This document shows, one piece after another, positions 1 to 5,602 of a stretch of 5,602 nt of DNA; positions within the stretch are counted from its first letter, which is position 1; the number at the start of each line of letters is the position of its first letter. Under the pieces are notes generated by a model. It did no database searches. It was not told the DNA's origin and was given only the letters and a program-made list of their open reading frames with translations. This stretch comes from Flavobacterium sp. (lineage in GTDB: Bacteria > Bacteroidota > Bacteroidia > Flavobacteriales > Flavobacteriaceae). A program made the position numbers and the translations under genes. The stretch spans positions 1-5,602 of the forward strand of contig JAAURU010000263.1 of NCBI GenBank assembly GCA_012032075.1. Reading direction: 5' to 3'.

Positions 1-7
1 TTTTCAT
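1..7 (-). CDS. Possible start of the next operon gene, cut by the window edge
   Basis: On the minus strand an ATG lies at 7-5 and shares its first base with the last base of the PagL-like stop codon, giving the arrangement TAATG. Only ATG AAA A can be read, so the protein would begin Met-Lys. Stop/start overlap of this kind is common in coupled operon genes and the neighbours here are also tightly packed. Nothing can be said about function, and the ATG may be chance. Confidence 0.25.
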
Positions 8-1109
8 TATAACCTAATTCCTATGGTTGCTTCAATCGCTTCTGCTCTTCCACCATGTGTTTTTAAACCAACTCCTGTAAAAATATTTTTGTAAAGATAA
101 TATTTTGCACCAACTCTTTGGTAAATATCTGTTTCATATTCAAAAGGCTTGTAAATATAATAACCTAATTGCGTTTCTATAGAAAATTTATTAATGATTA
201 GTTCATGTCCTACGAATAAACCAACTCTTTTATAATCTGTATTTGAATCTGCGTAATCTTTATGTTCTTTTGGAAATGCTACAGAAACAAATTTAATGTA
301 TTCTTTTAAGTATCTTGAAAAAAAGATATCTGTACCTAATTGTAAAGTACTTTTTCTTCCAATTCTTTTATCAGCATATAATCCAATGTGATAAAATTGC
401 TTTTGACCTAAATCGGGAACAGGTCCTTCAGAAACTCCTGTTCTAAATGCAATATTATATTTTATGCTTTCTTTATAACTCCATTTTGTAGGTAATGAAT
501 CAACTATAAATTCTTGTTTGTCATTAATGTTATAATTTAATCCTATGTTAAATGTATATGTGTTTATTCCACTATTAGGTGCTTTAAATCTTCCGTTTGA
601 AAAATGAGTTAACATAAAACCCACTTGTAAACCAAATCTATCTATTATATTCTCTTTTTTGTATTGCAATAATGCATAGGTATTATCCATTACTTTTGTA
701 CCAAAGGCATTATTTTTATTATTCGTTTCCTTATCATAAGGATTTGAAGTAACACCTATTCCTTGGGAAATTCGAAACATTAAATTTCGGTTGAAAAAAT
801 AAAAATTATAATGAACTCCTATAGCAAAATTATACCCTAAGTACTTGTTCTTAAAGTCTAGATAATGAAATGAAACCCCATAATCTGGATAATTATATAC
901 TTGTTGCCATTCTTTTTTCCAAAGGTTTTCCAATTGTAACTTAACATAAAACCATCAGGATGACCAGAAATTAAATGGCTAATATCGTTTTTATGTTTGT
1001 AAATATTACCTCTGAATAATTGTGCATCTATGTAGGTAGCGTTGTTTATATTCTCTTGTGAATATGATATTATTGGTGTTATTAGAAAGAAGAAAATAAA
1101 TTTTTTCAT
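7..1109 (-). pseudogene. PagL-like acyloxyacyl hydrolase (lipid A deacylase family), frameshifted
   Basis: Two overlapping minus-strand frames make one protein. The 5' part starts at ATG 1109-1107 with a signal peptide (MKKF, a hydrophobic stretch, likely cleavage near Ser17/Gln18) and reaches about residue 66. The 3' part carries the remaining 301 residues to the TAA at 9-7. Adding one A to the A6 run at 913-918 joins them as FGKK-EWQQ, giving 367 aa, a secreted protein rich in alternating beta strands as expected of an outer-membrane barrel. The PagL signature H-x-S-N appears as HFSNG at repaired residues 169-173, and the C-terminal segment GLKTHGGRAEAIE resembles Bacteroidota acyloxyacyl hydrolase-like proteins as I recall them. 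PagL removes the 3-O-linked acyl chain of lipid A; that activity is not proven for this branch. Its catalytic Glu, 14 residues after the His, is Asn183 here. The gene starts 4 bases after rfbD. The long reading frame beginning at TTG 933 is only the 3' part. The break may be real, phase-variable or a sequencing error. Confidence 0.82.
912..918 (-). other. Frameshift site in the PagL-like gene (A AAA AAG)
   Basis: The coding strand reads GGA AAA AAG AAT in the upstream frame. The downstream frame resumes as GAA TGG CAA, as if one A were missing from the A6 run. As read, the seven bases form A AAA AAG in the register of a -1 slippery heptamer, the same heptamer used in Escherichia coli dnaX. 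No upstream Shine-Dalgarno-like stimulator and no strong downstream stem-loop are evident, so programmed slippage is possible but not favoured over a homopolymer deletion. Confidence 0.75.
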
Positions 1110-1113
1110 AATC

Positions 1114-1974
1114 TTATAACTTTTGAATAACATTATACAAACTTTCTTTCCAATCTAAAATTGAAATTCCAAAAGTCTTTTTTATTTTAGTTTTATCTAA
1201 AACACTATATATAGGTCTTTTTGCAGGAGTTGGATAAGCTTTTGTTGGAATTGGTTTTAAATCAATTTTTTTTTGAGTTTGTTTGAAAATTTCATTGGCA
1301 AAATCATACCAAGAACATTGTCCTTCATTACTGAAATTATAGATTCCGAAGACTTCGACAGGCTCAGTCTGACAGAAATGTATTATTTTAAGTATTGCAT
1401 CAGCTAAATCAACAGCATTTGTTGGTGTTCCAATTTGATCGTTTACAACTGATAATGATTCCCTTTCTGAACCCAGACGTAACATTGTCTTCATAAAGTT
1501 ATTTCCAAATGGGGAATAAACCCATGAAGTTCTTATTATAATATATTTAGACCAGTTTTTCTGTATTGCTATTTCTCCTTCTAATTTAGTTTGCCCGTAA
1601 ATGCCAAGAGGGTTTGGCTTAACCTTTTCATTATAAGGTATATTTTGGTTACCATCAAAAACAAAATCAGTTGAAATGTGTATTAATGTTGTATTGTTTT
1701 CTTTACAAACTTCAGCTATGTTTTGTACTCCATAGACATTAACTTGTTGTGCTCTTTCTACTTCTGTTTCAGCCTTATCAACTGCTGTATATGCTGCTGT
1801 ATTTATACAAAATGTTGGATTGTATTTTTTAAAAATAAATTTACAATTTTCAATATTTGTAATGTCTAATTCTGTTGAGTTACAAAAAATAAAATTCATT
1901 TCTGGATAATTGGAAGAAATGAATTGCAAAGACTGACCTAATTGTCCGTTTGAGCCTGTAACTAGTACTACCAT
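1114..1974 (-). CDS. rfbD: dTDP-4-dehydrorhamnose reductase (RfbD/RmlD)
   Basis: This cytoplasmic enzyme performs the last step of dTDP-L-rhamnose synthesis, the NAD(P)H-dependent reduction of dTDP-4-dehydro-L-rhamnose. The 286 aa protein has the usual family length. It shows an N-terminal Rossmann nucleotide site, GSNGQLG at residues 7-13. The short-chain dehydrogenase catalytic set is visible as Thr102 in STD (101-103), Tyr126 and Lys130 in YGQTK. The RmlD-typical segments RTSWVY (148-153) and IYNFSNEGQCSWYDFA (211-226) are also present. The ATG at 1974-1972 overlaps the end of rfbC by 7 bases, suggesting translational coupling, and the PagL-like gene follows after 4 bases. Residues about 201-209 (CQTEPVEVF) come from a GC-richer repeat-like segment inserted in frame between two conserved parts of the protein. 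All active-site residues lie outside it, so the enzyme is probably functional. Confidence 0.96.
   Translation of the reverse strand: MVVLVTGSNGQLGQSLQFISSNYPEMNFIFCNSTELDITNIENCKFIFKKYNPTFCINTAAYTAVDKAETEVERAQQVNVYGVQNIAEVCKENNTTLIHISTDFVFDGNQNIPYNEKVKPNPLGIYGQTKLEGEIAIQKNWSKYIIIRTSWVYSPFGNNFMKTMLRLGSERESLSVVNDQIGTPTNAVDLADAILKIIHFCQTEPVEVFGIYNFSNEGQCSWYDFANEIFKQTQKKIDLKPIPTKAYPTPAKRPIYSVLDKTKIKKTFGISILDWKESLYNVIQKL
1346..1375 (-). repeat. REP-like short element inside rfbD
   Basis: The coding strand holds CTGTCAGACTGAGCCTG followed by TCGAAGTCTTCGG. The segment is about 55% GC in a very AT-rich gene. It contains a near-palindrome (CGAAGTCTTCG) and an imperfect inverted pair (GTCAG...CTGTC). 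From memory, closely similar strings (TCAGACTGAGC-TGTCGAAG types) recur as dispersed short repeats in many Bacteroidota genomes and appear in proteins as variants of TEPVE. It adds about nine residues without shifting the frame. The boundaries are approximate, and a second copy is not present in this window. Confidence 0.6.
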
Positions 1975-2519
1975 GCTTTTTTTGCTTTATCTAGAGAGGG
2001 TAATGCTTTGTCTTTATCTGAAACGATTAATTCCTCAAACGGAAATTTCCAATCAATATTAATCGTAGCATCATCATATTTTATTCCTCCTTCACTTGCT
2101 GAGTTATAGAAATTATCACATTTATAAAAAAAAGTAGCAGAATCGCTTAACACTAAAAACCCATGCGCAAAGCCTCTTGGAACAAAAATTGATTTTGATT
2201 TATCCCTCGATAATAAAATAGACTCATATTGTCCAAAGGTTTCCGAATCTGGTCTCAAGTCTACGGCTATGTCTAATACTTCTCCTTTTAATACACGAAC
2301 TAACTTAGCTTGTGCGTTATCTCCACATTGATAATGTAACCCTCTTAAAACTCCTTTGGTAGAATAAGATTGATTGTCTTGAACAAAATGAACATTTTGA
2401 CCTATTCCTTTGTGAAAAGTATACTCATTAAAACTTTCCATGAAATAACCCCGTTCATCTTTTATAATTTTTGGCTCTATAATAAAACAGCCATTTAATT
2501 TAGTTTCTTTAAAAATCAT
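1968..2519 (-). CDS. rfbC: dTDP-4-dehydrorhamnose 3,5-epimerase (RfbC/RmlC)
   Basis: This cytoplasmic cupin enzyme epimerises dTDP-4-dehydro-6-deoxyglucose at C3 and C5, the third step of dTDP-L-rhamnose synthesis. The 183 aa length is normal for the family. Visible signatures are DERGYFMESF (21-30), VLRGLHYQ (57-64) with the catalytic-base His62, AKLVRVLKGEVLDIAVDLR (71-89), VPRGFAHGF (113-121), the Tyr138 region YKCDNFYNSASEGG (132-145) and the C-terminal SDKD (167-170) carrying the Asp that partners the His. The start ATG at 2519-2517 is one base after the rfbA stop, and the TAG stop lies inside the start of rfbD, so the three genes are almost certainly co-translated. Nothing is missing or unusual. 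Confidence 0.97.
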   Translation of the reverse strand: MIFKETKLNGCFIIEPKIIKDERGYFMESFNEYTFHKGIGQNVHFVQDNQSYSTKGVLRGLHYQCGDNAQAKLVRVLKGEVLDIAVDLRPDSETFGQYESILLSRDKSKSIFVPRGFAHGFLVLSDSATFFYKCDNFYNSASEGGIKYDDATINIDWKFPFEELIVSDKDKALPSLDKAKKAW

Positions 2520-2520
2520 A

Positions 2521-3381
2521 TTAGTTCACTAAACTCATTAGATGTTTTCCATAACCACTTTTTAATAATGGTTCCGCCAAAACCTTTAATTGATTAGCAT
2601 CAATAAATCCCATTTTATATGCTGCTTCTTCAATTGCCCCAATTTTAAGACCTTGCCGTTCTTCTATGACTTCTACAAATTGTCCCGCTTGCATTAAAGA
2701 TTGAAAAGTACCTGTATCAAGCCATGCGGTTCCTCTATCTAAAATGGAGACTTTTAAATTGCCTCTTTTTAAATATTCTTTGTTAATATCTGTAATTTCT
2801 AATTCTCCTCTAGGACTTGGTTTTATTTTAGAGGCTATTTCAACTACTGAATTATCGTAAAAATAAATTCCTGGAACTGCAAAATTTGATTTGGGATGAA
2901 TTGGTTTTTCTTCTATTGATAAAACATTACCCTTAGCATCAAAATCCACTACGCCATAACGTTCAGGATCATGAACATGATAAGCATAAATAATTCCTCC
3001 CATTGGATTGTTGTTGGCTTGTAAAAGTTCTGCTAAACCTGTTCCATAAAAAATATTATCTCCTAAAATTAACGCTACTTTATCTTTTCCAATAAATTCT
3101 TTTCCAATAATAAAAGCTTCAGCTAATCCATTAGGATGTTCTTGAATTGCATATTCAAATCGGCAACCTAAATTTTTTCCATCACCTAATAACTTATGAA
3201 ATAATGGTAAATCGTGAGGAGTAGAAATAATTAATATTTCATTAATTCCTGCCCACATTAAAGTTGATAAAGGGTAATAAATCATTGGTTTATCATATAT
3301 TGGCATTAACTGCTTGCTAACAGCTAATGTCAATGGATGTAAACGTGTTCCTGAACCACCTGCTAATATTATTCCTTTCAT
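2521..3381 (-). CDS. rfbA: Glucose-1-phosphate thymidylyltransferase (RfbA/RmlA)
   Basis: This enzyme makes dTDP-glucose from dTTP and glucose-1-phosphate, the first step of the rhamnose pathway. The 286 aa protein matches the short RmlA form in length. The nucleotidyltransferase signature GGSGTRLHPLT lies at residues 8-18, followed by SKQLMPIYDKPMIYYPLS (22-39). The Mg-binding aspartates are Asp108 in LGDNIFYG and Asp222 in WLDTGT. The sugar-nucleotide region includes EEKP (157-160), followed by FAVPGIYFYD (167-176) and RGELEITDIN (191-200). In this class the enzyme is typically inhibited by dTDP-L-rhamnose. The ATG at 3381-3379 follows a 58-base spacer filled with short tandem repeats. No purine-rich ribosome site is seen, only the A/T-rich leader usual in Bacteroidota. 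One base separates it from rfbC. Confidence 0.97.
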   Translation of the reverse strand: MKGIILAGGSGTRLHPLTLAVSKQLMPIYDKPMIYYPLSTLMWAGINEILIISTPHDLPLFHKLLGDGKNLGCRFEYAIQEHPNGLAEAFIIGKEFIGKDKVALILGDNIFYGTGLAELLQANNNPMGGIIYAYHVHDPERYGVVDFDAKGNVLSIEEKPIHPKSNFAVPGIYFYDNSVVEIASKIKPSPRGELEITDINKEYLKRGNLKVSILDRGTAWLDTGTFQSLMQAGQFVEVIEERQGLKIGAIEEAAYKMGFIDANQLKVLAEPLLKSGYGKHLMSLVN

Positions 3382-3387
3382 ATTTTC

Positions 3388-3423
3388 GAAGTTAGAAGTT
3401 TAGAAGTTAGAAGTTAGAAGTTG
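3388..3423. repeat. Tandem 7-base repeat upstream of rfbA
   Basis: Five units of GAAGTTA lie head to tail on the plus strand. Unit 2 has an extra T (GAAGTTTA, 3395-3402) and unit 5 ends in G (GAAGTTG, 3417-3423). On the coding strand this reads as repeated TAACTTC, ending seven bases before the rfbA start codon, so copy-number change would alter the rfbA leader length. A second, related set (GAAACTT, AAACTT, GAAACTT) lies at 3435-3454 and overlaps the rfbB 3' end. Short arrays of this kind look familiar from flavobacterial intergenic regions, though that is recollection only. Confidence 0.85.
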
Positions 3424-3454
3424 AAAACAACTTGGAAACTTAAACTTGAAACTT
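3396..3454. other. Long interrupted inverted repeat between rfbB and rfbA
   Basis: The AAGTT-containing units on the left are complementary to the AACTT-containing units on the right. Four stem blocks can be drawn: 3418-3423 with 3428-3433 (6 bp, loop AAAA), 3411-3415 with 3437-3441 (5 bp), 3404-3408 with 3443-3447 (5 bp) and 3396-3401 with 3449-3454 (6 bp). This gives 22 pairs separated by small internal loops. The rfbB stop codon (3442-3440) sits in the right arm. In the operon mRNA it could act as a stability or processing element, or attenuate rfbA. No U-tract follows it in the operon direction. On the plus strand the stem runs into T6 (3453-3458), which resembles a weak antisense terminator. 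Confidence 0.55.
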
Positions 3455-4453
3455 TTTTAAATACCAATCTATTGTTTTTTCAATGCCTGTTTCGAAATTT
3501 TCTTCTGCTTTCCATCCCAGTTCCTTTTCAATTTTGGTAGCATCTATAGCGTATCTCATATCGTGACCTGGTCGATCTTTCACGAATGTGATTAAATCTT
3601 GATATTGTCCGCTTTTTCTGGGAACTTTATGATTTAATATTTCACATATAGTATTTACAATATATAAATTATTGTGTTCATTTCTACCTCCAATATTATA
3701 GGTTTGTCCTGCTTTTCCTTTTTTAAACGCTAATTCTATTCCTTTACAATGGTCTAAAACATATAACCAATCGCGAATATTCTTTCCGTCTCCATAAATG
3801 GGAATTGGTTCTCCCGAGATTGCTTTACGAATAATTGTTGGAATTAATTTTTCATTGTGTTGTTTAGGTCCATAATTATTGGAACAATTTGTCGTTACCG
3901 AATTCATACCATAAGTATGAAAATAACTACGAACAATCATGTCAGAAGATGCTTTTGAAGCAGAATATGGGCTGTTTGGAGCATAAGCAGTTGTCTCTTC
4001 AAATAAACCTGTTTCTCCTAAAGTTCCATAAACCTCATCAGTTGAAATATGATGAAAACGCGAATTTATAAAAGGTTCTTTATACTCATTTGGTCCATTC
4101 ATCCACAATTTTCTAGCTATTTCAAGCAAGTTAAAGGTTCCTAAAACATTTGTCTTAATAAAGGCTTCTGGGCCAGAAATAGAATTATCTACATGACTTT
4201 CTGCAGCAAAATGAATAACATCATGGAATTGATATTTATTAAATAATTCATTTACAAAATTTATATTACATATATCCCCTTTTACAAAAGTATATCTAGG
4301 ATGATTATCGATTTCTTTTATGTTCTCTAAGTTTCCAGCATAAGTAAGTAAATCAAGATTAATCAAATGATAATCTTCATTGTTTTTAATAAAATAAGGA
4401 ATAAAATTTGATCCTATAAAACCTGCGCCTCCAGTTACTAATATAAACTTCAT
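3440..4453 (-). CDS. rfbB: dTDP-glucose 4,6-dehydratase (RfbB/RmlB)
   Basis: This NAD-dependent extended short-chain dehydrogenase converts dTDP-glucose to dTDP-4-dehydro-6-deoxyglucose, the second rhamnose step and a branch point to other deoxysugars. The 337 aa protein is close to the family norm. The NAD site TGGAGFIGSN is at residues 7-16, and LTYAGNL (36-42) is the typical RmlB segment after strand 2. HFAAESHVDNSI (81-92) follows. The catalytic triplet Thr138-Asp139-Glu140 occurs in STDEVYG, with Tyr163 and Lys167 in YSASK. NNYGP (192-196) and IYGDGKNIRDWLYV (219-232) form the nucleotide-sugar side. The ATG at 4453-4451 is 7 bases after the repaired stop of the wzz-like gene, or 99 bases after the stop actually read. 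The last codons (KFQV) and the stop lie within a GAAACTT-type short repeat, so the extreme C-terminus may have been shaped by repeat slippage. Confidence 0.97.
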   Translation of the reverse strand: MKFILVTGGAGFIGSNFIPYFIKNNEDYHLINLDLLTYAGNLENIKEIDNHPRYTFVKGDICNINFVNELFNKYQFHDVIHFAAESHVDNSISGPEAFIKTNVLGTFNLLEIARKLWMNGPNEYKEPFINSRFHHISTDEVYGTLGETGLFEETTAYAPNSPYSASKASSDMIVRSYFHTYGMNSVTTNCSNNYGPKQHNEKLIPTIIRKAISGEPIPIYGDGKNIRDWLYVLDHCKGIELAFKKGKAGQTYNIGGRNEHNNLYIVNTICEILNHKVPRKSGQYQDLITFVKDRPGHDMRYAIDATKIEKELGWKAEENFETGIEKTIDWYLKKFQV

Positions 4454-4460
4454 TGTAATA

Positions 4461-4585
4461 TTATTGTCTTTTTATAAGTTGTGCTTTATAAAAGTTTTTT
4501 AACCTTACAAAAAGTAAGAATAAAAATATTAAAGTAAAAGGTAATAATATTTTCATTTTATTATGAAGCCCTTTAGTGTTTTTTT
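4461..4585 (-). pseudogene. Displaced 3' end of the wzz-like gene (second membrane helix)
   Basis: After the A7 run at 4579-4585 the coding strand has a neighbouring open frame reading NTKGLHNKMKILLPF, then a hydrophobic stretch (LIFLFLLFV) and a basic tail ending QLIKRQ before the TAA at 4463-4461. This is what the C-terminus of a Wzz-family protein should look like: a short linker, a second transmembrane helix and a few cytoplasmic residues. One extra A would join it in frame to ...STTINKK, giving 321 aa and leaving only 7 bases before rfbB. As sequenced, the upstream frame instead runs into an 8-residue non-family tail and stops at 4553. Confidence 0.75.
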
Positions 4586-5425
4586 ATTTATGGTAGTACT
4601 AATTTCTTTAATTGTTTGGTCGCTATTAATTAATTGAATTCTATTACTACCTTGTTCTGAAATTAATAAATCTTTTGTCTTAATTATTTCATTTAACTGA
4701 TTATTCTCATTATAATAAACTAACTTGTCATTTTTCTGATTACCTGAAGCTGTATTTGAAAAATCATCCAAAAGGCTATTTATTTGAGCAATAGTACTGT
4801 CATTAGCTATCATTTTAATTTTAATATTTTCATTTTGTTGCTTTTTATTAGCATCAAAATATTCTGAGTTATTTAAAAAAGATAAAATTGGATTAATAGT
4901 TATTTCATTAGTTGTTTTGTCTTTTGTTTTAAAACTTATAACATGAAATGGATAATTTTTACTAGTAATATCATTTTCAATAATTTCTTTTAAATCTCCA
5001 TCCTCAGCCATTAATTTAATTAATTCGAAGTTTTCAGGTTTATTATTTATAAATTTATATACATCAATTACTGGTTTTATTTCAATCTCATTTAAATTAT
5101 CTGCTTTTTTTAGTCCAATAGCATTTAAAAATAAGGTGTCATCTTCTTTAATTTTTGAATTTAGTAAGTTTATTTTACCATATAAATAATCATTACTACC
5201 AAAATTTGGAGTAACTATTATTGAATGGTTATATGATTTGTCTGTTTTATCCAAATAATAACCTAAAACAGCTCCTACTATAAATAATATTCCCAAAACA
5301 ATTATGTTTCGTTTTATAAAAAGAATAAAATCGAAAATAGAATCTTTAAATGATTGGTAAATATTCCCTATTTTTTTAAAAACTTGTCCTAAATCAATTT
5401 CTTGATCTTGAGAATTTGTACTCAT
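4553..5425 (-). CDS. Wzz-like polysaccharide chain-length determinant, C-terminally truncated by a frameshift
   Basis: This is probably an inner-membrane polysaccharide co-polymerase controlling O-antigen or capsule chain length. The 290 aa product has a cytoplasmic N-terminus (about 1-38) and one clear transmembrane helix at about 39-58 (IIVLGILFIVGAVLGYYL). A polar, Lys/Asn/Glu-rich periplasmic domain (about 60-275) follows, whose end (IQLINSDQTIKEIST) suggests the long helix before the second membrane span. That span is absent from this frame, which ends in TLKGFIIK, but is encoded next door at 4461-4585 after the A7 run. Start ATG 5425-5423 lies 5 bases after the upstream stop. The family call rests on the layout of two helices flanking a periplasmic domain, the N-terminal character and the position directly before rhamnose genes; the central sequence itself is divergent. 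If the truncation is real, the protein would have only one membrane anchor and would probably be impaired. Confidence 0.72.
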   Translation of the reverse strand: MSTNSQDQEIDLGQVFKKIGNIYQSFKDSIFDFILFIKRNIIVLGILFIVGAVLGYYLDKTDKSYNHSIIVTPNFGSNDYLYGKINLLNSKIKEDDTLFLNAIGLKKADNLNEIEIKPVIDVYKFINNKPENFELIKLMAEDGDLKEIIENDITSKNYPFHVISFKTKDKTTNEITINPILSFLNNSEYFDANKKQQNENIKIKMIANDSTIAQINSLLDDFSNTASGNQKNDKLVYYNENNQLNEIIKTKDLLISEQGSNRIQLINSDQTIKEISTTINKKTLKGFIIK

Positions 5426-5430
5426 AAAAT

Positions 5431-5602
5431 TTAGTTTACGTTAAATATTTGTTCTAGTATTTTTATTGTGATTAAATACGTTGGTTTTACACCTGTTGTA
5501 CCTAAACCTCCAGACGCTAATGTACTCCCTGTTTCCAACGGATTATCTGAGGCATAATAAGCATAACGAACTTTTACATCTACATTAATACTTTTTCTAA
5601 TT
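5431..5602 (-). CDS. 3' end of an unrecognised gene
   Basis: The last 56 codons of an open frame enter from the right edge and end in TAA at 5433-5431, 5 bases before the wzz-like start. The fragment begins IRKSINVDVKVRYAYYASD, continues through a Gly/Thr-rich stretch (GSTLASGGLGTTG) and ends ILEQIFNVN. Alternating residues in VDVKVRYAYY and TYLITIKIL suggest beta strands around a Gly-rich loop. Composition and spacing match the neighbours, so it is very probably a genuine gene of the same operon. I do not recognise the family from this piece and assign no function. Confidence 0.7.
   Translation of the reverse strand, partial: IRKSINVDVKVRYAYYASDNPLETGSTLASGGLGTTGVKPTYLITIKILEQIFNVN

Noticed and set aside
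7..933. A free-standing 308 aa gene starting at TTG 933
   Set aside because: It lacks a signal peptide despite being an outer-membrane-type protein. Its true N-terminus is in the overlapping frame starting at 1109, so it is the 3' part of one frameshifted gene.
1110..1133. Upstream ATG at 1133 as the PagL-like start
   Set aside because: It would overlap rfbD by 20 bases and place eight extra residues before a good signal peptide starting MKKF at 1109.
3382..3439. Internal promoter for rfbA
   Set aside because: I looked on the minus strand for the Bacteroidota -7 (TAnnTTTG) and -33 (TTG) pair. Only a poor match (TAAGTTTC) was found without a convincing -33 element.
3388..3454. CRISPR array or rho-independent terminator of the operon
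   Set aside because: The units are only 7 bases with no spacers, so it is not CRISPR. In the operon direction the hairpin has no following U-tract, and the downstream genes belong to the same pathway.
3889..4071. Plus-strand open frame of 60 codons
   Set aside because: It lies entirely within rfbB on the opposite strand, has no recognisable protein features and is a shadow of the conserved RfbB sequence.
4468..4494. AT-only inverted repeat followed by T6 on the plus strand, terminator-like
   Set aside because: It lies inside the displaced 3' coding part of the wzz-like gene (codons for NFYKAQLIKRQ), is nearly all A/T, and is on the wrong strand to end the operon.

Overview
This window is part of a cell-envelope polysaccharide locus from a member of the Bacteroidota, most likely class Flavobacteriia. 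The reasons are the strongly AT-rich composition, tight gene packing without clear Shine-Dalgarno sequences, and the style of the encoded proteins, especially a Bacteroidota-type PagL/acyloxyacyl-hydrolase-like protein and a Wzz-like chain-length protein. The taxonomic call is inference from protein character; no search was run.

Every gene lies on the minus strand, so transcription runs from high to low coordinates and the order looks like one operon. First comes the 3' end of an unrecognised gene (5431-5602). A Wzz-type chain-length determinant follows (4553-5425, with its displaced tail reaching 4461). Then come the four dTDP-L-rhamnose genes in the order rfbB (3440-4453), rfbA (2521-3381), rfbC (1968-2519) and rfbD (1114-1974). 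The last recognisable gene is PagL-like (7-1109, frameshifted), and another gene may begin at the left edge. Spacings are 5, 7 (after frame repair), 58, 1, -7 and 4 bases. RfbA, RfbB, RfbC and RfbD convert glucose-1-phosphate to dTDP-L-rhamnose, presumably for the O-antigen or capsule whose length the Wzz-like protein controls. The PagL-like protein would act on lipid A in the outer membrane.

The sugar pathway is ordinary, and I see no evidence of an undescribed system. The unusual parts are structural. (1) Two genes are broken by what looks like loss of a single A in a homopolymer: the PagL-like gene at 913-918 and the wzz-like gene at 4579-4585. In both cases the continuing reading frame makes good protein sense. 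(2) A GC-richer repeat-like segment is carried in frame inside rfbD (1346-1375). (3) Between rfbB and rfbA, two families of short tandem repeats are complementary to each other and can fold into a long interrupted hairpin (3396-3454) that includes the rfbB stop codon. No stretch above 300 bases lacks a gene, and no RNA gene, CRISPR array or insertion sequence was seen.
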